Position numbers and translations under genes: made by a program. From the NCBI RefSeq assembly GCF_013373795.3, contig NZ_CP088022.1, forward strand, positions 5,146,001 through 5,210,000: a stretch of DNA of 64,000 nt. The letters are read 5' to 3'. Every line of letters starts with the position of its first letter. Position 1 is the stretch's first letter. The notes beneath the pieces are model-generated. The model worked only from the letters and a program-made list of their open reading frames with translations. It did not search any database and had not been told where the DNA came from. The stretch comes from Bradyrhizobium quebecense. GTDB lineage: Bacteria; Pseudomonadota; Alphaproteobacteria; Rhizobiales; Xanthobacteraceae. This document shows, piece after piece, positions 54,357 through 63,600 of the stretch.

Positions 54357-54869
54357 ATGAAATGGGATACCCTCGAAGAGGAGCCGTGCTCGCTGGCCCG
54401 CACCGTCGCTGTGATCGGCGACCGCTGGAGCCTGTTGATCCTGCGCGAATGTTTCCTGCGCATCCGACGGTTCGATGACTTCCAGGCATCGCTCGGAATC
54501 ACACGGCATCTGCTCGCCGACCGGCTGAAGAAGCTGGTGCGGTTCGGCGTGCTGCGCAAGATCCCCTATCAGGAAGCGCCGAAGCGCTACGAATACATCC
54601 TGACGCAGAAGGGTCTCGACCTCTATCCGATCATCATGTCGATCGTGCACTGGGGCAACGTCCACATGGTCGACGCGCGCGGCCGGCCGTTGCTGCACGA
54701 ACACAAAACCTGCGGGAAGATGTTCGACCCCGTCATGGTCTGCTCGGAATGCGGCGAGCCGCTGAGCGCGAAGGCGGTCCATGTGCATCCCGGCCCCGGC
54801 GCGCGGAAGTCGTCGCCAGTGCACGCCAGCGCGCGGGAGCGCGCCAAGCGCGCCGCGGAATCGACCTAG
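54357..54869 (+). CDS. HxlR-family transcriptional regulator with C-terminal Cys cluster
   Basis: Winged-helix regulator of 170 residues. The HxlR core is CSLARTVAVIGDRWSLLILRECFLRIRRFDDFQASLGITRHLLADRLKKLVRFGVL (residues about 11-65), ending YILTQKGLDLYPIIMSIVHWG. After it comes an extension with CGKMFDPVMVCSEC, a C-x9-C-x2-C arrangement that could bind metal or act as a redox switch. AGGAG precedes ATG 54357. It is divergent from the 12-gene catabolic operon with twin palindromes between. It converges with the PhzF gene, with 5 bp between stops. Confidence 0.92.
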   Translation: MKWDTLEEEPCSLARTVAVIGDRWSLLILRECFLRIRRFDDFQASLGITRHLLADRLKKLVRFGVLRKIPYQEAPKRYEYILTQKGLDLYPIIMSIVHWGNVHMVDARGRPLLHEHKTCGKMFDPVMVCSECGEPLSAKAVHVHPGPGARKSSPVHASARERAKRAAEST

Positions 54870-54874
54870 CTCAT

Positions 54875-55750
54875 TCAGTGTGACGGCGCGGCCATCAGCA
54901 CGACATTGCCGCCGAGCAGGCAGCCGACTGGACGGCCGCCGGCGAAACCGATGCGGACGCGAATCTCCGACAGGCGCCCCATCGCCCGGCCCTGCAGGAT
55001 GCGAATCTCCGCGTCGTTCGGCGCGACCAGGCCGTTGTCGAGCAGGCCGAACGCCAGCGCCGCGGCCGCAATGCCGGTTGCGGCATCCTCGCGATAGCCC
55101 GACGAGCGCGGGAATTGCCGCGCCTCGAACAGACGCGCCTCGCGGTCGATCACCGCGAACGGATAGAGCCCGGTCGATCCGATCCGGCCGCAGACCGCTT
55201 CGACGGCCTCGGCGGCGGGATCCAGCGCGTTCAGCGCCTCCGGAGAGCGCATCGGGATCAGGGTCTTGATCCGCGATGTGACCGCATTGCAGAGCGTCGA
55301 CCGGCCGATCGCATCCGGCCCGACCGCGAGCGCCTGAAGCACGTCATCGCGTTGACTTGCCGTCAGCGGAACGGTTTTTCCCGCCGGCTGGGTGATCTCG
55401 ACACGGGGCTCGCCGTTGCGATCCCGGCTGATGAAGCCGGTGACGGGACCGCTGCGCGTCGAGATCCGGATCGTATCGCCGGGCAATTTCCTATGGCGCG
55501 CCAGCAGCCAGAGCGCACCGATGGTGGCGTGGCCGCACATCTCCATTTCGTGGTTCGGAACGAAGAAGCGGAACGTGGCGTCGAAATCGTCACTCTGCGC
55601 CGGCAACACGAAGCCGGATTCGTGACCATGGCGGCGGGCAACGTCCTGCATCTCGGACGCGCTCATGCCGCTCGCATCGACCACGACCGGACAGGGATTG
55701 CCGCCCTGCCCATCCACCGTGAACACGCTGACCAATTCGGCTGTCGTCAT
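54875..55750 (-). CDS. PhzF-family epimerase/isomerase
   Basis: Diaminopimelate-epimerase-fold protein of 291 residues. It has the PhzF N-terminal pattern VFTVDGQGGNPCPVVVD and catalytic Glu in GHESGFVLP. FFVPNHEMEMCGHATIGALWLL and the second-half SSGYREDAATGIAAAALAFGL complete the motif set. Members isomerise varied small molecules; the substrate here is unknown. ATG 55750 is used; a GTG at 55771 would add seven residues. It is 27 bp downstream of the alpha/beta hydrolase gene and may share its transcript. Confidence 0.9.
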   Translation of the reverse strand: MTTAELVSVFTVDGQGGNPCPVVVDASGMSASEMQDVARRHGHESGFVLPAQSDDFDATFRFFVPNHEMEMCGHATIGALWLLARHRKLPGDTIRISTRSGPVTGFISRDRNGEPRVEITQPAGKTVPLTASQRDDVLQALAVGPDAIGRSTLCNAVTSRIKTLIPMRSPEALNALDPAAEAVEAVCGRIGSTGLYPFAVIDREARLFEARQFPRSSGYREDAATGIAAAALAFGLLDNGLVAPNDAEIRILQGRAMGRLSEIRVRIGFAGGRPVGCLLGGNVVLMAAPSH

Positions 55751-55777
55751 GATGTCGTCCGCTTGTCCCACCGCCCC

Positions 55778-56821
55778 TTATTTGACCAGCGCAGCGCCGG
55801 TTTCCGGATGCTGCAGCCAGCCGAGCAACGCCGCGTGGAAGCGCGCCGGCGCCTGGATCTGCGGCGAATGGCCGAGGTCCGGGAATTCGATCAGCTGCGC
55901 ATGCGGAATTCGCTTCGCGGCCGCGTTGCCCAGCACCGGATAATTGCCGAGCGTCTTGCGGATCTCGGGCGGCGCGGTGTCCTTGCCGATCGCGGTGGTG
56001 TCCTTGTCGCCGACGAACAGCAGCGTCGGCGGCTTGATCTGCTCGAACTCGTAGAACACCGGCTGGGTCGCGATCATGTCGTAGAGCCGCGCCGAGCTCG
56101 ACGCCACGGCGGCGCGGCCCTCCCCGCGATACATGCCGGCCAGCATCTGCACCCAGGTCTCGTAGGACGGATCCCAGGTGTCGGCGTAATAGGTGGCGCG
56201 CTCATAGGCGCGGATGCTGTCGGCGGTGACGCGGGCCTCGCGCTGCATCCAGCCGTCGAGGCTGAGCCACGGCACGCCCTTGGCTTTCCAGTCCTCGAGC
56301 CCGATCGGATCGACCAGCACCAGGCGGTCGGTGGCCTCCGGATACATCAGCGCGTAGCGCATCGCCAGCATGCCGCCGGTCGAGTGGCCGACCATGATCG
56401 AGTGTTCAATCCCAAGCGAAGCCAGCAGCGCGCGGCTGTTGCCGGCGAGCTGCTGGAAGGTGAACTGATAGCGTTCCGGCTTGCTCGACTTGCAGAAGCC
56501 GATCTGATCCATCGCGATCACGCGATAGCCGGCGCCGCTGAGCGCCTTGATGGTGCCGTCCCAGGTCGCGGCACAGAAATTCTTGCCGTGCAGCAGCACC
56601 GCGGTCTGCCCGTTCGGCGTCGCCGGCTTGACGTCGAGATAGGCCATGTCGAGCTCCTGCCCCTGCGAGCTGAAGCGATAATGCTCCACCGGATAGGGAT
56701 AGTCGAAACCCTGCAATTCCGGGCCGTAGGCCGGTTCGGCGGCGGATTGCGCCGATGCGCTGGACGAACCGAGCGCGACGGTCGCCGCGACGGCAAGATG
56801 AAGCAGGGTTTTCAGGTGCAT
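55778..56821 (-). CDS. Secreted alpha/beta hydrolase
   Basis: Exported hydrolase of 347 residues. A signal peptide (LKTLLHLAVAATVALGSSSA, cleavage near ASA-QS) is followed by an alpha/beta fold with oxyanion segment LLHGKNFCAATW. Nucleophile Ser is in VGHSTGGMLA, Asp in FVGDKDTTAIG and His in DLGHSPQIQAP. It could be an esterase or lactonase; sequence alone does not decide. ATG 56821 is chosen because the signal peptide begins there. It lies about 106 bp after the molybdoenzyme gene on the same strand. Confidence 0.87.
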   Translation of the reverse strand: MHLKTLLHLAVAATVALGSSSASAQSAAEPAYGPELQGFDYPYPVEHYRFSSQGQELDMAYLDVKPATPNGQTAVLLHGKNFCAATWDGTIKALSGAGYRVIAMDQIGFCKSSKPERYQFTFQQLAGNSRALLASLGIEHSIMVGHSTGGMLAMRYALMYPEATDRLVLVDPIGLEDWKAKGVPWLSLDGWMQREARVTADSIRAYERATYYADTWDPSYETWVQMLAGMYRGEGRAAVASSSARLYDMIATQPVFYEFEQIKPPTLLFVGDKDTTAIGKDTAPPEIRKTLGNYPVLGNAAAKRIPHAQLIEFPDLGHSPQIQAPARFHAALLGWLQHPETGAALVK

Positions 56822-56927
56822 CTCAGCATGTCCAACAATCAGGGGCGATCCGGTGATGCGGTAGCCGAACGATCGGGCGCCATCCAGCGCCCAGCGATGA
56901 TTTGTTCGTGATCGACCGTGCCCCCGG

Positions 56928-59249
56928 TTACGCCGGATCGAACGCCCGGATCGGCGGCAAATTGCCGTTGAAGCGCTCCACCTCGACGGTCGTGAGCTGG
57001 CCGGTGCAGCCCTGCGCGAAAGATGACGTGCCGATGTCACGGGTCAGCACGTTCGGATTGCCGTGCACGCAGAGCGGCGCCGCCTCCTCGGGGTCCATCG
57101 GGTCGTACCAGGCGCCGGTCGGCAGCTGCACCACACCGGGCGCAATGCCGTCGGTGACGTGCACCGCGGCAAGGCAGGCGCCGCGCGCATTGAAGATGCG
57201 GATGATGTCGCCGTCGGCGATGCCGCGCGCCTTGGCATCGCGCGGGTTCATGCGCGCGACCTCGCGGCCGCGATGCTTGGCGTCTTGCGAGTGGCCGCCG
57301 AAGTCGAGCTGGCTGTGCAGGCGCGTCACCGGCTGGTTGGCCACGAGAAAGCACGGCGCACCCGATGTCGGCGTGTCGGTCTTCGCGAGCCAGACCGGAT
57401 GGCCCGGACAATCCGCATCGCCGTGGCTAGCGATCTTCTGCGAGAAGATCTCGATGCGCCCGCTCGGTGTCGGCAACGGCCGCGCCACCGGGTCCTCGCG
57501 GAAGCGGCGCAGCGAGCCGCCGTCGTCGAGATGTTGCGGCACCACCAGGCTGCCGCGTTGCCAGAATTCCTCGAAACTCGGCGTCTCCAGCCCGCGCGCG
57601 GCGAGCGCCTTGCGGGTCGGCTCGTAGAGATGTTCCAGCCATTGCCGCGACGTGCGTCCCTCGGTGAAGGGCTCGCGGGCCCCTAACCGTTCGGCGAGAT
57701 CGGCGAAGATCTCGTAGTCGTCGCGCGCGAGGCCGAACGGCTCGGCGATCCGGTGCATCGCGACCATCAAGGGATCGTTGCTGGAATAGCCGATGTCCTC
57801 GCGCTCCAGCGTCATGGTCGAGGGCAGCACGATGTCGGCGTGGCGCGCGGTCGCGGTCCATGCGAGCTCATGCACCACCAGCGTATCGAGCCGCGCAAAC
57901 GCCTTGCGCAGGCGGTTGAGGTCCTGGTGATGGTGGAACGGATTGCCGCCCGCCCAATAGACGAGGCGGATATCCGGATAGGTGCGCGTCTCGCCATTGT
58001 AGCGATAGGTGGTGCCGGGATTGAGCAGCATGTCGGCGATGCGCGCCACCGGAATGAAGTCGGCGACGCCGTTGCGGCCTTGCCCCAGCGTCGGTCCGGG
58101 CACGGCATTGACGCGACGGCCGTAATAGCCGATCGCGCCGAGCGAATAGGCGTAGCCGCCGCCGGGCAGGCCGATCTGGCCGAGCGCTGCCGCCAGCACC
58201 ATGCCCATCCACACCGGCTGCTCGCCGTGCTCGGCGCGCTGCAGCGAATGCGAGACGGTGATCAGCGCGCGACGGCCGGCGAGCCGGCGCGCCAGCGCCT
58301 TGATGGTGTCGGCATCGATGCCGCAGATCGCGGCGGCCCATTCGGCGCTCTTCGGCACGCCGTCGGTCTCGCCCATGAGATAGCGCAGGAACACCGGCCA
58401 GCCCTCGGTGTAGCGATCGAGGAACGCCTGATCGTGCAGGCCTTCGCCGACCAGGGTGTGGACGATGCCGAGCATCAGTGCGGTGTCGGTGCCGGGCGTG
58501 GCCGTCAGCCATTCGGCGCCGGCCTCGACAGGTAGATCGTCGCGCAGCGGGCTGACCAGGATGAACTTGCAGCCGCGCCGCTGCGCCGCCTCCATCGCCC
58601 CGCGCTCGACATGCTTGCTGATCGAGCCGCCGGCCACCATCGAGTTCTTCAGCGCCATGCCGCCGAACGCCAGCACGATGTCGGTCTCGGCTGCGATCTG
58701 CTCCCAGGTGACGTTGCGCTTGGTGATGTCCTCATAGCCGGTCAGGATCTGCGGCAGCAGCACCGAGGACGCGCCCGAGGAATAGCTGTTCACCGAACGC
58801 ACATAGCCGCCGAGCGCGATGTTGAGAAAGCGATGCACCTGGCTCTGCGCGTGGTGGAAGCGCCCCGCGCTCGACCAGCCATAGGAGCCGCCGAACACCG
58901 CGCCGGGACCGATCGTGTCGCGGATCCGCGCAAGCTCGCCGCCGAGCAGGTCGAGCGCCTGCTCCCAGCTGACCGGGACGAATTCGTCGCGGCCGCGCCG
59001 ATCGTCCGGCCCGGGACCGCGCTCGAGCCAGCCGCGGCGGATCGCAGGCTGCGCGATGCGCGCCTGGTGGCGCAGCGCACCGGGGAAGTTGTTGATGATG
59101 CGGTTCGGATCGGGATCGCCGCCATAGGGCCGGACTTCGAGGCCCGCCTTGCCGAGCCGCGCCGAAAACACGCCCCAATGCGAGGTGTGCGGCCTGAAAC
59201 CATCGGACAGATCGAGGCCGGGATCGGGGTAGCCCAAGGTTTCGCTCAT
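56928..59249 (-). CDS. Molybdopterin-dependent oxidoreductase (BisC/TorA/DMSO-reductase family)
   Basis: Mo-bisMGD enzyme of 773 residues with the catalytic-subunit layout of biotin-sulfoxide and TMAO reductases. It lacks an N-terminal Fe-S Cys motif and a Tat signal, so it is probably cytoplasmic (BisC-like). Motifs: PVSWEQALDLLGGELARIRD, GGSYGWSSAGRFHHAQSQVH, and SVNSYSSGASSVLLP around the likely Mo-ligand Ser. Also seen are VVHELAWTATARHADIVLPS, SGRIEIFS and GGHSQDAKHRGREVARMNPR. It would reduce an S- or N-oxide. The start lies in a 14-bp triplication. Confidence 0.92.
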   Translation of the reverse strand: MSETLGYPDPGLDLSDGFRPHTSHWGVFSARLGKAGLEVRPYGGDPDPNRIINNFPGALRHQARIAQPAIRRGWLERGPGPDDRRGRDEFVPVSWEQALDLLGGELARIRDTIGPGAVFGGSYGWSSAGRFHHAQSQVHRFLNIALGGYVRSVNSYSSGASSVLLPQILTGYEDITKRNVTWEQIAAETDIVLAFGGMALKNSMVAGGSISKHVERGAMEAAQRRGCKFILVSPLRDDLPVEAGAEWLTATPGTDTALMLGIVHTLVGEGLHDQAFLDRYTEGWPVFLRYLMGETDGVPKSAEWAAAICGIDADTIKALARRLAGRRALITVSHSLQRAEHGEQPVWMGMVLAAALGQIGLPGGGYAYSLGAIGYYGRRVNAVPGPTLGQGRNGVADFIPVARIADMLLNPGTTYRYNGETRTYPDIRLVYWAGGNPFHHHQDLNRLRKAFARLDTLVVHELAWTATARHADIVLPSTMTLEREDIGYSSNDPLMVAMHRIAEPFGLARDDYEIFADLAERLGAREPFTEGRTSRQWLEHLYEPTRKALAARGLETPSFEEFWQRGSLVVPQHLDDGGSLRRFREDPVARPLPTPSGRIEIFSQKIASHGDADCPGHPVWLAKTDTPTSGAPCFLVANQPVTRLHSQLDFGGHSQDAKHRGREVARMNPRDAKARGIADGDIIRIFNARGACLAAVHVTDGIAPGVVQLPTGAWYDPMDPEEAAPLCVHGNPNVLTRDIGTSSFAQGCTGQLTTVEVERFNGNLPPIRAFDPA

Positions 59250-59277
59250 TTGGTTTCGCTCATCGGATTTCGCTCAT
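59236..59277 (-). repeat. 14-bp triplication of the translation start (three ATGAGCGAAA units)
   Basis: ATGAGCGAAA recurs at 59277, 59263 and 59249 on the minus strand, period 14. Only the last ATG is in frame with the molybdoenzyme. The first two open five-codon frames (MSEIR and MSETK), each ending in a TGA that overlaps the next ATG (ATGA). The clear ribosome site AGGGA lies before the first ATG only, so translation of the enzyme may depend on two successive stop-start events. Confidence 0.85.
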
Positions 59278-59693
59278 CGAGTGTCCCTGATCCGCGGGCC
59301 GGCGGTCAGGCCGCGCCTGGGTCGCAACGTTCCGGCCAGTATAATGATCCGATCGGCACGCGGTACCCGCCGGCCGGTTATCGCCCCGTGCCTTGCCGGC
59401 ATGACTGCGGGTGATGGTGCCGGAACGCCCCGCCGCAGGGCCCGTCGCCAAAATATCGAAAACAACCCCATGCAAAGGCGCGGGCGGCGTCCTCGCGTTC
59501 GACGAGGCAACTTGACACGTCGGGCAACTCAGGGGTATTTTTCCAATATTCCGAAATCGTGCAAACACCCCTCGCCCGCACCAGCGGGCGCGCCGGGTGC
59601 GCTTGCGACCAACCCCTCCTCACAACTGACATCGCACCGGCGCCCGCAGCGAGCGATCGCCTGCGCGCGCCGTGCGTTCCAGGGACACGCGAC
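59278..59693. other. Non-coding region upstream of the unknown two-gene cassette
   Basis: About 415 bp between divergent genes. Long frames on both strands lack ribosome sites or typical codon use. The stretch 59520-59560 is AT-richer and may hold a promoter toward 59694. No other structure was recognised. Confidence 0.35.
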
Positions 59694-60353
59694 ATGACCA
59701 CTGCACCCGACATCACCGTGCCGACGACGGCGGCCGCAACCGATCAGACCCCGGCAGCCACAACCCCGCGGATCAAACTCTCGCCGCGCGGATACGCCAT
59801 CGACCACCCCGACCCGAAGCTCGGCGAAGCGCTGATGGCGAACGCACTGGGGGTCGCCGATCGCGACGCGATGGAGGGCATCCTGCGGCAATTGGTCAAG
59901 GCCAGCGTGAGCGGCGGCAAGGCGTGCAAGGTCAATCTCGCCTTCATGATCTCGATGGTGAAGAGCATTGGCCCACGGGATTCGGTCGAGGCCATGCTGG
60001 TGGCGCAGATGGTTTCGGTTCATGTGATGGCGATGCGCTGCGCCCATCACCTCGCGCATGCCGACGACCTCGCCCAGCACGACAGCGCCGCGCGGGCGCT
60101 CGGCCGGCTCACCCGCACGTTTCCCGCCCAGATCGACGCGCTGACCCGCTACCGCAGCCAGCGCGAGCCCGCCATCACCGTGCAGAACGTGAAGGTGGAG
60201 GACGGCGGCAACGCCATCGTCGGCAACGTCACCCAGCATGCGAGCGTGATCGTATCGGACAAGCCGCCGGCACCCGCAGCGCGGGCACTGAGGCCCACGG
60301 GCTCCAGGCGACGGCGTGATTGCGCCGATGCCAGGCCGGACGCGCAGGCATGA
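59694..60353 (+). CDS. Protein of unknown function (219 aa), first gene of a two-gene cassette
   Basis: Product not recognised with certainty. The start is ATG 59694 with CAGGGA upstream. A Thr/Ala/Pro-rich N-terminus of about 30 residues leads to a helical core (LGEALMANALGVADRDAMEG, VNLAFMISMVKSIGPRDSVE, AQMVSVHVMAMRCAHHLAHA, LTRTFPAQIDALTRYRSQRE). A beta-like segment follows (ITVQNVKVEDGGNAIVGNVTQ), then a basic tail. I recall similar proteins paired with a small HGG-motif protein in alphaproteobacterial accessory DNA; this is not verified. It overlaps the next gene (ATGA). Confidence 0.75.
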   Translation: MTTAPDITVPTTAAATDQTPAATTPRIKLSPRGYAIDHPDPKLGEALMANALGVADRDAMEGILRQLVKASVSGGKACKVNLAFMISMVKSIGPRDSVEAMLVAQMVSVHVMAMRCAHHLAHADDLAQHDSAARALGRLTRTFPAQIDALTRYRSQREPAITVQNVKVEDGGNAIVGNVTQHASVIVSDKPPAPAARALRPTGSRRRRDCADARPDAQA

Positions 60354-60616
60354 GCGGTCACAGCGGCACGATCGGCCCGATGCTGGCGAGCCCGCGCTGT
60401 GGCGCCAAAACCCGCTCCGGCGGCGCGTGCCGCGCGCCGGCGGTGCACGGCAGGACGCGCTGCCGCATGCACGGCGGCGCAAAGGGATCCGGGGCACCAC
60501 GGGCAAACCGGAACGCGCGCAAGCACGGTCTGTTCAGCAGAGATGCGATCGAAGAGCGGAGGCAGATGCGGGTGTTGTTGGTGGAAGTGCGGAAGGTGCT
60601 GGAGGGGATGAAGTAA
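60350..60616 (+). CDS. Small HGG-motif protein (88 aa), second gene of the cassette
   Basis: Basic protein of 88 residues. It carries two Cys around CGAKTRSGGACRAPAVHGRTRC and the motif MHGGAKGSGAPRANRNARKHG, a pattern widespread in rhizobial and phage-like accessory regions and usually annotated as an HGG-motif hypothetical protein. The Cys/His spacing (C-x8-C-x11-C-x-M-H) could form a zinc site. ATG 60350 overlaps the stop of the preceding gene. It converges on the NACHT gene, with 18 bp between stops. Function unknown. Confidence 0.78.
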   Translation: MSGHSGTIGPMLASPRCGAKTRSGGACRAPAVHGRTRCRMHGGAKGSGAPRANRNARKHGLFSRDAIEERRQMRVLLVEVRKVLEGMK

Positions 60617-60634
60617 GCGGTTTGCGCCTAACCT

Positions 60635-63600
60635 TTATGCAGCTTGCGGCGCGATCCTTTGCAGCGGTTTCGAGGTCTGTACGCTAAGGAGCACTTGCCA
60701 AATCCGGTAGTTCCAGTTCCTTACGCTTGCTCGGCACGGCCAACGGCGATGGACGCGCTCCAAGATCATAGGCCAAGAGCCTTTGGGGCGCCCGCAGGAC
60801 GGTAAGCTCTCCAATTGGCCTTGAGCAAAGCGCCCGCAAAGCGATCGATAGTCGGGATGCTTCTGCATGTTTCGAATTGTAGCGCCAGAGATGTGAAGTG
60901 CTCCGGGCACCCAATTCAGATCGCGGAGAAGCTCGGCCACATCCTTCTCTCCCCACGAGCCAACACCGAGCCGCAATTGCGCCACTGCATTCCGCACAGA
61001 TTGAGGGTCGCTCGGCAAGGCCACGAAGGCCGATCCGTCTAGTCCAGATAACGATGGTTGAAACCTTGTTCCAAGTCCGATGCGAAGAAATGTGAGTAGA
61101 CCTCTCCGACGGGGATCGCGGTTAAACGCGGCCACGAGCAAAGGTGTCGGAGCCGAATGTCGGACTCCCCGAAGCCCCGCCTCATCCGCAAGGTCAACGA
61201 ATTTTTCTCTTTCCCAAACCTCCGGTAGCCTAAGCAGGAGACTAAACAACCTTATTCCTTGGCGCTGTTGTCTAGCAGCCAGGCTAACAGCTTCCTCTAC
61301 CAACTCCCCCACCCCCTGCGGAGCCGCATCAACCGGTATGCCACGCACAGAAGATATCAAAATTTCGAGCAATCTGATCCTCTTCTGCTCAGACTGAATA
61401 CCGCGTAAAACCGCGGCAAAATCTTCGTAGTTGGCTGCAATCCTGTCCCGCGCCTGATGTCTCAATGCGTTGAGATAAGCGAGCCCCTTTGTGCCGATTG
61501 TTGCATCGAAGTATCGTCCGCTTGCCCATGGCTCGAAATCGCTAGGATAGACACCTTGTTTAGTCCACCTATCCTCTGCCTTCTTCCAGTCATCAAGGTC
61601 GCCGAACTTCCCATCTTCAGCTTCCTGGGCCAACAGCTCAACCGAAACTCCATCCTCCAATTCTTCAAAAATTGAGGTGCAAACCCAAGGCAAGCTGTAG
61701 TTCGGAAGCCCATCGCGACCGCAGAAGGCCACTTGTCTGAGCATGCGTGCAAGTGATGAAGCGGACGGCTTGCTAACGAATAATGCAAGCGCCGAATGAG
61801 ACGCCCAATTCGCTCTGGCTTGCAGATCGGGGCTAACCACGTAGGACGGTGCCTCGCTCAAAGGAACGAACACCGAAACCGAAACATTTCGATTGTCGCG
61901 ATCACGGATCGTTATCCGCTCCCTGTGATGAATATCCACAAATCCCCGGGAAAGAACAGAAAAGCGCAACATCTTCTGCATAGTGACGCCTGGCGGCTCA
62001 TCCTCATCATACCATTCGACGCGTTCGAGGAATTGATGAGCCGCCTGCGGACCAGCTTCCGCTTGGGAGGATTTGACTTTCTCCATCAACTTGCTGGTCC
62101 AAGTACCGATCACGACGGGGACGGTCTGGAGAGCTCGGTTGGGGTCGGAAGGCCAGTGAGCAAGCATAATGCCTTCTGAGAAGGCCGGATCGATATCGAG
62201 AAGCTCAGACGTGAGAGCCCACGCGGCCTTCGCCGCGGGCGTGTCTCCTTGCACGAGTCGACTAGTTATTTCCTCGTGGAAAACGTTTGCCGTACCAGGA
62301 ACCAGTTGAAGTTTCAGCCTAGGATCCAACATATCCGGACCGATATCTAATACAGATAGCGCTCGACGAACGAGATTTCGACGGAAAACGGGAGCCGTAT
62401 GAGCCAGACCATCGTGCAACAACTCCAACGCGAGCCTCGCTCCGGATCGCACTAATCGACCATCTTCTCCCTGGTCGCCGTTATCGAGTGCATGACAGAT
62501 TGCGACCACCTCAGAACGCAAAGGACTGAGCTCCGCCACTGAAAATATCTTACTCGCAGCTATGCGAAAGACATGCTGCCAGTGAGTGCTGAGCGCGATT
62601 GCCCGAAGACGTTGCACCACGACTGTTGTTGAGAACGCGGCGATCTGCGCTGCCGCCATAAATTCTTGTAACGATCTTACGTCGAAAGCGATTCGGCCTT
62701 CTACACGGCATGCGAGCAGAACAAGCCTCTCCGTTGCGATTCGAACAAGTTCGCCTGAAATGTGCGAAATCTCATCTGGGGTGTATTCCTCGTCGGACAG
62801 CAAACGAACAACTAGCGCTCTAAATTGCTCAACTGATAGGTGCGGATTCGCAGCGCCCGCGACCTCGGAGACCACATGGAGAATAAATCCGGCTTGATAA
62901 TGTACAGTGTCGATTTGCCTCTTGTAGTCACGGATTAGCTGAGCGTCGGGACCCGTTTTCTGAGCCTCTCTGTCTCTAAGAAGGGTGTAGTAGCGCTCGA
63001 AAAGCTCCCATCGATCCTGTGGTATGGCACCCTTTAGAAGGGATATTCCGAAGAGAATGGTCACTTGAAGTGGCGTGGTGAGCAAAAGCATTGTCGAAGA
63101 GTCGTCTGCCGCACGGGTGAGCTCAGCTAAGACAGCTTCCCGTCTGTCTGGGTCAGATAGACGAACCTCCGAAAGTCGCCGAGCAAAGTTCAACGCGTTT
63201 TGCGCACTTAGTGGCGAAAGCTCCCAATGTTGCCAATATCGCGAACTTAGGTCGTCATTATAGCCCTGCGGTCGCGTCGTGACGACGACAAGAGCGTCCG
63301 ACTTTGCCAAGCTCAAATCGTCCCAAAGCCCATCAATACTTTTAATAAGCTGGGCACGGTTCCCGCTCGGTGGCACCTCGTCGAGACCATCCAAGATAAT
63401 TAGCGCGGGGCAACCTGACAGCCAGTCGCGCAAATCGTGTGCCGTTATAGCGTGATCCACGTCGCGAGAGAGTCGCGTCGCCATAAAGGCGACCAGGCTC
63501 ACGCCATCGCTCCCTGCCTTCTGCAACGCATCCGCGTAAAGAGGCAAGTCTACGCGGATTGGAAAACGAGCAGGGCCGTTCAGCGGCAGCCCTTCGATGC

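Noticed and set aside
59529..60506. 325-codon minus-strand frame opposite the two-gene cassette
   Set aside because: The plus-strand genes have ribosome sites and ATGA coupling; the antisense frame is Arg-rich and motif-free.
60617..60634. Possible integration site at the GC boundary before the NACHT gene
   Set aside because: No tRNA, integrase or direct repeat could be seen inside the window; the right boundary is outside.
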